DNA of 64,000 nt, from the NCBI GenBank assembly GCA_963724945.1, contig CAVRWL010000003.1, forward strand, positions 2,666,001 through 2,730,000, written 5' to 3'. The position numbers and the translations under genes are program-made. Every line of letters begins with the position of its first letter. Position 1 is the first letter of the stretch. The notes beneath the pieces are model-generated. The model searched no databases. It was not told the DNA's origin and saw nothing but the letters and a program-made list of their open reading frames with translations. This document shows positions 18,312 through 26,250 of this stretch, in pieces. The stretch comes from Hyphomicrobium_A sp963724945 (lineage in GTDB: Bacteria > Pseudomonadota > Alphaproteobacteria > Rhizobiales > Hyphomicrobiaceae).

Positions 18312-19283
18312 TCAGGGACTGCTCGTATTGAACGTGTCGCAACTGCCAATGTTGCCGCTCTCGAGCCCGGTGCGGAACCATTTGACGCGCTGGGCGGAGG
18401 TTCCGTGCGTGAACGTGTCGGGCACGACGCGGCCTTGCGTCCGCTTTTGCAGCATATCGTCGCCGATTTGACTCGCCGCATTCAAGCCTTCCTCGACGTC
18501 GCCCGGCTGCAGCCGGCTCTTCAATTGGTCGTTGAGGTCTGCCCAAACGCCAGCGAGGCAGTCGGCCTGCAGCTCCACGCGCACCTGCAAGGCGTTGGTA
18601 TCGCTCTGATCGAGGCTCTGCTTCAACTCGTCAACCTTGTCCATGATGCCTAAGAGCTTCTGCACGTGATGGCCGACCTCGTGCGCGATCACGTAGGCCT
18701 GCGCGAAGTCGCCGGGCGCATTGAAGCGCCGCTTCAACTGATCATAGAACGAAAGGTCGATGTAGATCCTCCTGTCGAGTGGGCAATAGAAGGGGCCCAT
18801 GGCGGCGACACCGGTGCCGCACGCCGTCCGCGTCGCCCCCGTGAAGAGCACCATGGACGGCTCGGCGTAGTTGCGCCCCATGCCGGCGAAGACGCGGTGC
18901 CAGACGTCCTCGGTGTCGGCGAGGACCTGCGACACGAAGCGCTTCATGTCGTCCTCGTTGCGCACGGCCGCGCCGCCGGGGAGGCCCGGAATACCCTGGG
19001 GCTCGCCGCCACGGCTCGCCTGGCGGCCGGGCGCCGGCTCGGAGTTCGGCATCTGCGGCACCTGCGGGAAGCCGCCTTCGCTCAAAAGCTCGAGCGGGTT
19101 GATCCCAACCGCCCACAGGATGAGGCCGATCACGATCAGCATGCCAAGGCTTTTGCCGTTCAGCGGGATCTGAACGACGCGGCCGTCGCCGCCGCCGCTG
19201 CCGGGGAAGCGGAACATCGGACCGCCCTCGCCGCGCCGGTCCTCGACGTTCTTACTCTCGCGATCCTCGTCTCCGTATCGCAC
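18312..19283 (-). CDS. Neutral zinc metallopeptidase YpfJ, membrane-anchored
   Basis: 323 residues, close to the E. coli YpfJ form. The GTG at 19283 is preferred: it gives an N-terminus MRYGDEDRESKNVEDRRG resembling YpfJ, and GGGAG sits nine bases upstream. An earlier GTG at 19316 is the alternative. One transmembrane helix (about residues 46-63) precedes the catalytic domain with HEVGHHVQ, LQADCLAGVW and the C-terminal HGTSAQRVKWFRTG. The protease faces the periplasm. It lies upstream of a second, smaller homologue (17416-18243), pointing to an old tandem duplication. Confidence 0.9.
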   Translation of the reverse strand: MRYGDEDRESKNVEDRRGEGGPMFRFPGSGGGDGRVVQIPLNGKSLGMLIVIGLILWAVGINPLELLSEGGFPQVPQMPNSEPAPGRQASRGGEPQGIPGLPGGAAVRNEDDMKRFVSQVLADTEDVWHRVFAGMGRNYAEPSMVLFTGATRTACGTGVAAMGPFYCPLDRRIYIDLSFYDQLKRRFNAPGDFAQAYVIAHEVGHHVQKLLGIMDKVDELKQSLDQSDTNALQVRVELQADCLAGVWADLNDQLKSRLQPGDVEEGLNAASQIGDDMLQKRTQGRVVPDTFTHGTSAQRVKWFRTGLESGNIGSCDTFNTSSP

Positions 19284-19411
19284 GACGTTGAGCTCCCGCA
19301 CATCCCTCAACAGCACCCGGACCGGCGTGCCCGTCGAACGTCACCAGCATTGCACTATTGTGCCCAGGGAGGTGAAGCCGTGACAAGTGGCCGTTGGGCC
19401 AGGGCACCCAC

Positions 19412-20830
19412 TCAAGATGCCGACTTGGCGGCCTCGGGCGCGGGCAGTGCCGGCGCGCTCGGTCCCGCGCGGGCTTCCGTGGGGGCGGGCTTCGCCTTGA
19501 CGCGGCCCTTGAGCAGGCTGCGCACCGCGCGGGCGGCGGCCACCGTGCCCTCGTTCACGTAGGCCTCGTGGTTCCGTTCGATCTCTTTGAGGTCGTAGCC
19601 GTAGTTGACCATCAGGCCGAACGCGTCGCGCACGCCCTTCACCGAGGCGTCCGCCATCCAGTTGATGCGCTCGACGCGCGCGCCGTTGCCGAGGTGGAAG
19701 CGGGCGACGGGATCGAGCGAGCGGCCGTCCTTATCCTTCGCCACGAGGATATACTCCGCCGCGAGCGCGAGCAGCGCCGCCTTGATCTCGGCCAACTCCG
19801 CCGCCTCCGGCGCACTGTCCGGCCATCCGCTCTCCTTCATGGCGGCGAGCAGCGCCTTTGCCTCGGGCGCGCCGTCCGCGGCGGCCGCGCTACGCTCGAC
19901 CCAAGCGGCAAAGCGCGGCATCGGCGACAGCGTCACGAAGAGCTTGAGACTTTCCACCTCGCGCGCGAGCTCCTCGACCACCTGCTTCAACAGGAAGCTG
20001 CCGAAGGTGATGCCCTTGAGGCCCTCCTGGCAGTTGGAGATCGAGTAGAAGACGGCGGTGGTGGGCGGCTTGCCTCTCGCCTCGCCGTGCGGCTCTTTGA
20101 GCACCTCGCCGATCGCGCCCGGCATCTCGCGCATCAGCGCGACCTCGACGAAGACGAGCGGCTCGTCGACGAGCGAGGGATGGAAGAAGGCAAAGCAGCG
20201 CCGGTCGGTCGGGTCGAGGCGCCGGCGCAGGTCGTCCCAGCCCTGGATCTCGTGCACTGCCTCGTAGCGGATGATCTTCTCGAGGATCGCCGCGGGCGTA
20301 TGCCAATCGATGCGGCGCAAGACGAGAAAGCCGCGGTTGAACCAGGCGTAGAACAGGCGCCGCAGGTCGGCGTCGACGGCAGCGAGCGCGGGATCGTCCA
20401 ATAGCCCGGCGCGCAACAGGTCGCCGCGCATGGCGACGATCTCGCCCGTGGCCCCGGCCGCCAGGTTGAGGCGGCGAAAGAATACGAGCCGCGGGCTGTC
20501 GAGCGCCGCATTGAGGCCTGAAAGCGTCACGTCGTTGGGATCGTCGAGATAGGCCTTGGCCGCTGCGGCAACGCGCTGCCCATTGGGGCGCAGCTCGGTT
20601 GCGAGAAAGCGGAAGAACTTCTCGTGATCGGCGGCATCGAGTTGCGCGTAGCGGTCGAGCAGCTCGCGCGCGATTGCGACGCCCGAGGCCTCGCCGCGCC
20701 CCGAGATGAGCGCACGGGCAAGCTGCTCGATGTCCTCCTCGGCGCCGGCGCCGAACAGCGAGCGGGGCAGAAGCGCGCGCCCCTGCTCGGCAACCGAGCT
20801 CAAGAGCTCTTGGAGAAAAGCGACATTCAC
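19412..20830 (-). CDS. Malonyl-CoA decarboxylase
   Basis: A 472-residue malonyl-CoA decarboxylase, which converts malonyl-CoA to acetyl-CoA and CO2. The N-terminal helical domain is followed by the catalytic GNAT-like domain, seen in RRIDWHTPAAILEKIIRYEAVHEIQGWDDLRRRL, FFHPSLVDEPLVFVEVAL and FYSISNCQEGLKGITFGSFLLKQVVEEL. The C-terminal NGARVERINWMADASVKG is also characteristic. The start is GTG at 20830, with AAGGAG eight bases upstream. No matBC malonate ligase or transporter is adjacent, so this is an isolated gene controlling malonyl-CoA levels or salvaging malonate. Confidence 0.95.
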   Translation of the reverse strand: MNVAFLQELLSSVAEQGRALLPRSLFGAGAEEDIEQLARALISGRGEASGVAIARELLDRYAQLDAADHEKFFRFLATELRPNGQRVAAAAKAYLDDPNDVTLSGLNAALDSPRLVFFRRLNLAAGATGEIVAMRGDLLRAGLLDDPALAAVDADLRRLFYAWFNRGFLVLRRIDWHTPAAILEKIIRYEAVHEIQGWDDLRRRLDPTDRRCFAFFHPSLVDEPLVFVEVALMREMPGAIGEVLKEPHGEARGKPPTTAVFYSISNCQEGLKGITFGSFLLKQVVEELAREVESLKLFVTLSPMPRFAAWVERSAAAADGAPEAKALLAAMKESGWPDSAPEAAELAEIKAALLALAAEYILVAKDKDGRSLDPVARFHLGNGARVERINWMADASVKGVRDAFGLMVNYGYDLKEIERNHEAYVNEGTVAAARAVRSLLKGRVKAKPAPTEARAGPSAPALPAPEAAKSAS

Positions 20831-20930
20831 GCTCTAATGCTCCTTCGGTCTATCGCTTCTTGCCCGGCATCGCTCCTCAACGCGCCGCGCGGCCGGCGGG
20901 TTCGCGGCGCGCACCGGCACTCTAGCCGGC

Positions 20931-21233
20931 TCAGCTGCCGCCCGACAGCGCCACGGCGTCGTAGGTGAGGACGCGCCGCGAGCGCGTCCAGGGATCGGCA
21001 AGAATTCGGAACTCGGCGTAGTGCGGCAGCTCGCGATGGGCGAGATAGGCCGCCTGGTCGTCATAGATCTGATAAAGAAGGAAGGAGGATCCTTCCACCG
21101 GATCGAGACAGACGTCATAGCGGCGGCAGCCGGGCTCGCGCTCCAAGCAGGTGCGCGCATAGCTGATGAGCGCTTGGCGCAACTCCTCTTCTCTGCCGCG
21201 CTCGGCTTCCAGGAAGACGGCCACCACGTGCAT
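20931..21233 (-). CDS. Antibiotic biosynthesis monooxygenase (ABM/YgiN-like) protein
   Basis: A 100-residue dimeric ferredoxin-like alpha+beta-barrel protein of the ABM family. Characteristic features are the opening strand MHVVAVFLEAERGREEELRQAL, the CLEREPGCRRYDV turn, FLLYQIYDDQAAYLAHRELPHY and the closing helix and strand. Such proteins include quinol monooxygenases and small haem- or cofactor-free oxygenases, but many have no known substrate. The ATG at 21233 has GAGGGG five bases upstream. It is upstream of the malonyl-CoA decarboxylase gene on the same strand; co-transcription is possible over the 100-base gap. Confidence 0.85.
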   Translation of the reverse strand: MHVVAVFLEAERGREEELRQALISYARTCLEREPGCRRYDVCLDPVEGSSFLLYQIYDDQAAYLAHRELPHYAEFRILADPWTRSRRVLTYDAVALSGGS

Positions 21234-21420
21234 GACGCCCCTCGAGGGTCCGATGCGCTCAAAGCTGCGTTTCGCTCAAAGCAATGTCCGCAATCCTAAC
21301 GCCATGCACCAGCGGCGAAATTCGCCATTGTCGAATGCGCGCGATTCATGCGGGACTGCGTTAACCTTTCCTAAACCCGTTGCATTGACATTGCATTAAC
21401 CATTGCAAAGCGCGGGCCCC

Positions 21421-21912
21421 ATGCATCCTCTTGCCGACACCCAACATCTGACCTCGAGCCTCACCGAGGCGCGCAACGACACCGGCCGCACGGCATTCTG
21501 CGGCCCCTACGTGTTGTCCGCCATAACAGGCTTTCCCATCAGCAAGATCGAGGACGTCATCCGGGCGGAGCGCTGCGCCCAGCGCAAGACGGTGGTCAAG
21601 GGCACCGGCAGCGACGAGGTCGCAGCCGCGCTTGCCCAGTTCGGCTACGAGACGGTGCTGAAAGAGACCTACATGAGCCGGCAGAGGAAGGAGCGGCCGA
21701 CGCTGCTCGCCTGGATGCAGAAGCCGCGCAACGTGTGGGCGCACTACATCCTCGCCGTGCACAAGGGCAAGGAGGGGCATTGGATCCTCATCAAGGGCGT
21801 CAAGATGTGCGACACCTACACCGAAGGGCGCTGGACGTTCGTGGTGGACGGACCGCACCGGGGGGCGCGCATCATGGAGGTGTTCGAGGTCAGGAAGGCT
21901 CTCGGCGTCTAG
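21421..21912 (+). CDS. C39-like papain-fold protein, putative
   Basis: 163 residues from an ATG at 21421 (an earlier TTG adds six residues). The sequence TAFCGPYVLSAITG at residues 24-37 looks like the nucleophile helix of a papain-fold peptidase, with Cys27 as candidate nucleophile. A central segment WAHYILAVHKGKEGHWILIKG (about 106-126) has the 'H-aromatic-hydrophobic' strand expected for the catalytic His, as in peptidase C39-like proteins. There is no signal peptide and no transporter next door, unlike bacteriocin-exporter C39 domains. It could be a cysteine peptidase, a transglutaminase-like enzyme or an inactive relative. Function is inferred from motif spacing only. Confidence 0.6.
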   Translation: MHPLADTQHLTSSLTEARNDTGRTAFCGPYVLSAITGFPISKIEDVIRAERCAQRKTVVKGTGSDEVAAALAQFGYETVLKETYMSRQRKERPTLLAWMQKPRNVWAHYILAVHKGKEGHWILIKGVKMCDTYTEGRWTFVVDGPHRGARIMEVFEVRKALGV

Positions 21913-22014
21913 CGGTCGACGCTTGCCGTCGCTCATGGCACGGGTCTCTACGCGATTTAAATTACTCTCGCAGCTATCTATCTCGTTTGCGCGTCCCGCT
22001 TGCTAACCTAAATC

Positions 22015-22034
22015 CCGACCGCTACCGCGGTCGG
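22015..22034 (+). terminator. Possible hairpin downstream of the C39-like gene
   Basis: CCGACCGC, loop TACC, GCGGTCGG: a perfect 8-bp GC-rich stem about 100 bases after the upstream stop. There is no T-run after it, so intrinsic termination is uncertain. Confidence 0.35.
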
Positions 22035-22094
22035 ATGCTCGCGCGGACGCGCCCTTAACACGTTGTTCAATCGCCAGCTCCTACGACTTAAGAC

Positions 22095-22655
22095 ATGCGC
22101 ACGCCTCTCCCGTTCCTGTCAGCCCTCGTCATCGCCGCCGCGATGCTGGGCGCGCTTACGCCGGCCTCCGCCGTCGACGATACCCAGACGCTCAAGGTCT
22201 GCATCGCTGCCGAGCGCAAGGCGGAGCACGATGGCCGCGCCTGCATGGGCCGCATATCCGATCCCTGCCTGGAGCAGCCAAATCACGGCTCGACGATGAG
22301 CATTGTGGCGTGCGTCAACGACGAGACGAACGTGTGGGACAAGCTGCTCAACGCCGACTACAAGAGCTTGCTCGCCCTGCTCGACGACAAGGCGCAGGAC
22401 AGCGTCCGCCAGGCCCAGCGCGCCTGGATCGCCGCGCGCGATGCCGATTGCCACGTGCCCTACGCCATCTACCAGGGCGGCACCTTGGCCAATATCGACA
22501 TGGCGAACTGTATGCTCGACCGCACGGCGACGCGCGTGCTGCAATTGGGCGCGTGGCGCGACATGGCCCGACCCGAGGAAGCAAACGATCTAATGCAGCA
22601 GGACAACTCGGCACAGCCACAGGACCAGCCGAAACCGGACACGTCGGGGCGTTGA
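22095..22655 (+). CDS. Secreted LprI-like (DUF1311) protein
   Basis: 186 residues with a signal peptide (about 1-26, cut after ASA). The mature part carries the LprI/DUF1311 pattern: spaced cysteines in CIAAERKAEHDGRACMGRISDPC, then a helical pair with DKLLNADYKSLLALLD, VRQAQRAWIAARDADC and MANCMLDRTATRVLQL. The 'QRAWI.-R-DA-C' segment is the family signature. Related proteins inhibit host C-type lysozyme, but most members are uncharacterised. It is expected in the periplasm. The last 20 residues are a low-complexity Gln/Pro tail. Confidence 0.85.
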   Translation: MRTPLPFLSALVIAAAMLGALTPASAVDDTQTLKVCIAAERKAEHDGRACMGRISDPCLEQPNHGSTMSIVACVNDETNVWDKLLNADYKSLLALLDDKAQDSVRQAQRAWIAARDADCHVPYAIYQGGTLANIDMANCMLDRTATRVLQLGAWRDMARPEEANDLMQQDNSAQPQDQPKPDTSGR

Positions 22656-22701
22656 CGTTGCCGGTCGCAAACGTGGCATTGCGCCGGCGCGGGGCAATCA
22701 C

Positions 22702-24465
22702 TTAGTCGAATTTGTACAGTACCTGCGCCAGGACGCCGGCCCGCTCCGAGTTGAGACCCTGATACTGGTGAGGTAGAGGCAGCGTTATCGGATTCTCGGG
22801 ATCACTATCATACGTGCGCAGAGCGTTTCCCCGCGTCGTCCACATCGCCCAATAGCGCGCGCCGACGCCCAAGCTGATCCGCTCGGTGACGTCGTAGTAG
22901 AGCATAGCCTCAAGCTGCGTTCCGACGCCTGTCCCGTCCCCCGGATTGACACTCGCTATCGTGCTTCCCGAATAATGATGATCCTCGGCATTGACCGTCA
23001 CGTACGGCAAGTATGCGGCATCCCCGCTAAGCCTGACGCGCGGCGCGAGCTTGAACTCCACGGCTGCGCCCAGGCGCAACGACTGCCAGATGGCGTCCTC
23101 GGTAATGATCGCATGTCCGGTCGGCGGCCTCGGGCCGTCGTTGCCGGGGCCGCAGGGACCGAGCGCGTTGGCGGTTTGGGCACATCCGTACGCGCCCATC
23201 GTCTCGCCGTAGTAGTTGTAGCCTACGTACGTGCCAACGCGGTAGCTCGGCGTGCGCCACCAGTCGTACCCGACATCAATCGTCCCGTACGCAGGGATGT
23301 AGCCCGTAACTTTTGAACTGATCGTATTGGTGTAGGGGATGAGAGTATTAGTGTTGTTGATCTTTTCCGCGATGTTGAAGTCCTCGTCGTTCATGTGCCC
23401 GCCGCTGATGCTACCCCCGCCGATAAATCCCTTGGCGAACAGGTTCCACGGAGCGGTGATGCGCCCGGTAACCTCTCCGGTGCTCGCGTCCAGGTCATCG
23501 TAGGTCAGGCGCGAGATGAGCGAGTAGCTGAGGGCCCCCGTGCTCTTGAAATTTCCCAGATCCTCCTTGTGGCGTCCCCAGCTGTACCAATAGCGGCCGC
23601 CCAACTCCAAGCCGAATGCATTGAGCGGCGCCGGCGCATTCAGGAGCGCCAGCTTGGTCCCGTCATGCGACGGCGGTGCGGGCTCGCCAAAGCGGTAGTT
23701 CACGCCCAGCTTGAATAAATGCATCTCATCCGAAACGCGTCCCTGTCTTGCGGGCACAGACGAGGTCACTGCACCCGCGGCGCTAAGATTGGCGCTCGGA
23801 AGCAGCGTCACCGATTGGTCACCGAGGTTGGCGTAGTCGTATTCGGCTTTGACCGACCAGTTGCCCGGCAGGGCGTACTCGGCGCCGGCGCCCAGCGTCC
23901 AGCCCCAACGCGACACGTCGTTGCTGCCTCTGGTGAAGGGATTCCCGTTGGCGCCAAGCCTAGAATCGTTCGTCGCCATATCGATGCTGCCCACTGCCCA
24001 CGCCGCGCCGGATTTAGCGTAGATCAGACTGCGACCGTTCGGCCCGAGCGCGAGACCGATGCGTCCCGTCAACGCGCCGAACGCGTCGAGGCCGATCTTG
24101 CAACTCGAGTTTATGAAGGAGCCCGACAGCGCAGAGCATGTGCTATTGCCTCTGACCTCGGGGAAATTGACCTCGGTCTCGAGGCCATAAACGACCATGC
24201 CCGACTGATAGTTGTAGCCGACCTGGCCGCCGGCGAAGGGCCCGGTCGCAAGGTTGGGATTGCCGAAAAGCGATGGGCCAAGCGGATCGGACACCTCGCC
24301 CAGGTCGGCGAGGCCGCCCATCTGCGCGCCAACGTAGAAGCCGGTCCAACTAAATGATGGTGTCGCGACGGGTTGCGCAGCCTTGTCGGCCTTCGCAGCT
24401 CCTGCCGCGAAGCACAGCGCCGCGCCAAGCCCCGCGGCGAGTTGGCCATACCTGCCCGTGAGCAT
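22702..24465 (-). CDS. Double outer-membrane beta-barrel protein
   Basis: 587 residues from an ATG at 24465, preceded by GGGGGGAA; a signal peptide ends near residue 26. The N-terminal half (about 38-265) is an Omp25/31-type 8-stranded barrel, starting SWTGFYVGAQMGG and ending in the typical strand HLFKLGVNYRFG. The C-terminal half (about 285-587) is a second barrel starting LELGGRYWYSWGRHKEDL, with many alternating aromatic strands (YIPAYGTIDVGYDWW; YRVGTYVGYNYYGE; LEAMLYYDVTERISLGVGARYW), and ending in a terminal Phe-Asp strand. The second part has the look of an omptin-fold barrel, but I see no claim to protease residues. A two-barrel fusion is unusual. Confidence 0.85.
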   Translation of the reverse strand: MLTGRYGQLAAGLGAALCFAAGAAKADKAAQPVATPSFSWTGFYVGAQMGGLADLGEVSDPLGPSLFGNPNLATGPFAGGQVGYNYQSGMVVYGLETEVNFPEVRGNSTCSALSGSFINSSCKIGLDAFGALTGRIGLALGPNGRSLIYAKSGAAWAVGSIDMATNDSRLGANGNPFTRGSNDVSRWGWTLGAGAEYALPGNWSVKAEYDYANLGDQSVTLLPSANLSAAGAVTSSVPARQGRVSDEMHLFKLGVNYRFGEPAPPSHDGTKLALLNAPAPLNAFGLELGGRYWYSWGRHKEDLGNFKSTGALSYSLISRLTYDDLDASTGEVTGRITAPWNLFAKGFIGGGSISGGHMNDEDFNIAEKINNTNTLIPYTNTISSKVTGYIPAYGTIDVGYDWWRTPSYRVGTYVGYNYYGETMGAYGCAQTANALGPCGPGNDGPRPPTGHAIITEDAIWQSLRLGAAVEFKLAPRVRLSGDAAYLPYVTVNAEDHHYSGSTIASVNPGDGTGVGTQLEAMLYYDVTERISLGVGARYWAMWTTRGNALRTYDSDPENPITLPLPHQYQGLNSERAGVLAQVLYKFD

Positions 24466-24683
24466 CGTGTGGTTCCCCCCAAGGCGCAGACGGCCATGCG
24501 CACACGTTGCGGTAACGCTAAGTGATTCTGAAACTCCCCAGCAAAGCAATTGAACGCCTGTTCACTAGCAAGACACCTGTTCAACATAAATGAAGATGGA
24601 GGCGGCGGGGCTCGCACTGCGGCAATGCGTTGACGTGCTGCACCGGCCGTGACATGCGGGAAACGCACACAAGGAGACGCGCC

Positions 24684-24863
24684 ATGACCGTGCCACCGCT
24701 CGCTTCGCTCATCGCCTACGGCGCAATCGTCGTCGCGGCGCTCGCCGCGCTGCCGGTCTGGCCCTGGAGCCGCGATTGGGGCAACGCCAATGCCGGCGCG
24801 CTCGCCTATATCCTGGCGGTGGTCTCGATCAACGCGGTGGTCACGCAGACGCTCGGCGGCTGA
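24684..24863 (+). CDS. Small two-helix membrane protein
   Basis: Fifty-nine residues with two hydrophobic helices (about 6-26 and 36-55) separated by WPWSRDWGNANAG. The ATG at 24684 has AAGGAG eight bases upstream, which strongly supports expression. It stands alone between the outer-membrane protein and the truncated haemoglobin, facing the latter. The layout matches small DUF3309-like or similar conserved alphaproteobacterial membrane proteins only in size; no family can be assigned. Confidence 0.6.
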   Translation: MTVPPLASLIAYGAIVVAALAALPVWPWSRDWGNANAGALAYILAVVSINAVVTQTLGG

Positions 24864-24873
24864 CGCGCGCGCG

Positions 24874-25343
24874 TCACGGCAGGGAAGGCTCGACCGATGT
24901 TGAAGCCGGGCTGCCGGCTCCGCGGCGATGGATGGCAATGCCTATTTGCAGGGACTCGGCAATCCGCTCGGCTCTGTCGAAAAACAGCGCTGCGGCATCC
25001 GGCGGGCAAATCTGCGCAGCCGTTTCGCGGAACAGTGCCAGCCATTGCTGGAAATGCGCAGGCGTGATCTGCGGCAGGCCGCGTGCGCTTGCATCGGCGT
25101 GCCCTTGTAGGACCCCGTCAGCAGCGTCACCGACGACCAGAACGCGCACATCTTGTTAAGATGCGCGTCCCAATCCGCAACCACCGCGGCGAATACGGGG
25201 CCGAGCAAATCATCGCCGCGCACGCGCGCGTAGAACGCATGGACGAGGTCATGGATCATCGGCTCGGTCACACCGGCTTCAAGGCCGGGGGCGTTGGGAT
25301 GCGGATGACGCGCCATGGGCAAACTTTTCCCCGAAGACATCAT
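24874..25343 (-). pseudogene. Group III truncated haemoglobin, frameshifted
   Basis: The gene is read in two frames. The first (25343 to about 25081) encodes MIHDLVHAFYARVRGDDLLGPVF, AHLNKMCAFWSSV and GSYKGTPMQAHA, diagnostic of a group III truncated haemoglobin. The second (about 25080 to 24874) continues LPQITPAHFQQWLALFRETA and AERIAESLQIGIA. One missing base in the GC-run around 25078-25084 separates them. Corrected length is about 156 residues, normal for the family. Its ATG overlaps the fdxA stop (ATGA at 25340-25343); an internal ATG at 25316 is an alternative start. Group III globins detoxify nitric oxide or sense oxygen, consistent with the neighbouring nsrR. Whether the frameshift is real is unresolved. 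Confidence 0.82.
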
Positions 25344-25687
25344 GCCTCCACGTCGGACTTGGCCGGGTTCGGCGAGAGCTCCGCAACCTTTCCCGGCCGA
25401 CCGTTCTGCGCATCCGCGTCCGGCAACGGCGGCTTCTTAGACACGATGTTCGGCCACGCGCTCGCATACTTGCGGTTGATCTCGAGCCAGAAGGCGGTCG
25501 CCGCCGGCTCGCTATCCGCCACGATGGCCTCGGCCGGGCATTCGGGCACGCACACCCCGCAATCGATGCACTCGTCCGGATTGATGACGAGCATGTTCTC
25601 GCCCTCGTAGAAGCAGTCGACCGGGCACACCTCGACGCAATCGGTGTATTTGCATTTGATGCAGTTCTCGGTGACGACGTAGGTCAT
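25340..25687 (-). CDS. fdxA: 7Fe ferredoxin FdxA
   Basis: 115 residues, a FdxA-type double-cluster ferredoxin. Cys9, Cys17 and Cys50 match the [3Fe-4S] ligands, and Cys21, Cys40, Cys43 and Cys46 the [4Fe-4S] ligands (CPVDCFYEGENMLVINPDECIDCGVCVPECP). The ATG at 25687 gives the canonical MTYVVTENCIKCKYTDC start. It is transcribed away from nsrR with two AT-rich palindromes between them, and its stop overlaps the start of the truncated haemoglobin gene, forming an operon. It probably passes electrons within a nitric-oxide stress response. Confidence 0.96.
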   Translation of the reverse strand: MTYVVTENCIKCKYTDCVEVCPVDCFYEGENMLVINPDECIDCGVCVPECPAEAIVADSEPAATAFWLEINRKYASAWPNIVSKKPPLPDADAQNGRPGKVAELSPNPAKSDVEA

Positions 25688-25715
25688 ATCCAGCAACCTT
25701 CGATCGCATGACCCG

Positions 25716-25744
25716 AAGAAGATATATCTAGAATATATCTTCTT
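25716..25744. promoter_or_regulatory. Likely NsrR operator (perfect inverted repeat)
   Basis: AAGAAGATATAT, spacer CTAGA, ATATATCTTCTT: two perfect 12-base arms. The core AAGATATAT...ATATATCTT closely follows the 11-1-11 NsrR consensus AAGATGYAT-like/ATRCATCTT-like. It lies 29 bases upstream of the fdxA start codon, where binding would block transcription. Such AT-rich sequence stands out in this GC-rich region. Confidence 0.75.
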
Positions 25745-25756
25745 GCCCGTCCATAT

Positions 25757-25779
25757 AAGATATATGTATGATGCATCAA
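25757..25779. promoter_or_regulatory. Second, imperfect NsrR-type site
   Basis: A half-site AAGATATAT (25757-25765) followed by TGATGCATCAA. The left half repeats the core of the perfect operator, and GATGCATC is itself palindromic. It lies 20 bases upstream of the nsrR ATG, which would suit autoregulation. Confidence 0.5.
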
Positions 25780-25798
25780 TTGCCCGTGAGGCCCTTGA

Positions 25799-26230
25799 AT
25801 GCAGCTCACCCGGTTCTCCGACTATGCGTTGCGCGTCTTGATGTTCGCGCAAGGTGCGGGCGGGCGCCTCGTCACCATCGAGGAGATGGCCGACGCTTAT
25901 GATATCTCGCGGGCACATCTGATGAAGGTCGTGAACGCCCTGACCCGTGCCGGCTATCTGAGGGCCGTTCGCGGTCGCAACGGCGGTCTGCGCTTGGCGA
26001 TGCCCGCGGAAAAGATCAATCTTGGCGACGTTGTCCGTGCGACCGAGCCCGACTTGGCGCTCGTCGAGTGCTTCACGACTAACGACCAGTGCGTCATCAC
26101 CAAGTGCTGCAAGCTGCAAGGCGTGCTCGAGGTAGCGCTGGACGCCTTCCTGGCTGTGCTCGATGAGCATACACTGGAGAGCATCGCACTCAGACCGCGG
26201 GACTTTGCCGGGCTTCTGCCCGCAAGTTGA
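25799..26230 (+). CDS. nsrR: Rrf2 family nitric-oxide-sensing repressor NsrR
   Basis: 143 residues, the size of NsrR. The winged-helix N-terminus MQLTRFSDYALRVLMFA is the Rrf2 signature, with the recognition helix ISRAHLMKVVNALTRAGYLRAVRGRNGGLRL. The iron-sulfur ligands are Cys91, Cys98 and Cys103/104 in CFTTNDQCVITKCC, matching the NsrR arrangement rather than IscR. NO destroys the cluster and relieves repression. It is divergent from the fdxA-globin operon across two palindromic sites, so its targets are probably these genes and itself. A DUF488 remnant follows 20 bases downstream. Confidence 0.92.
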   Translation: MQLTRFSDYALRVLMFAQGAGGRLVTIEEMADAYDISRAHLMKVVNALTRAGYLRAVRGRNGGLRLAMPAEKINLGDVVRATEPDLALVECFTTNDQCVITKCCKLQGVLEVALDAFLAVLDEHTLESIALRPRDFAGLLPAS

Positions 26231-26250
26231 AGCCGAGAAGGTGGTAGGAC

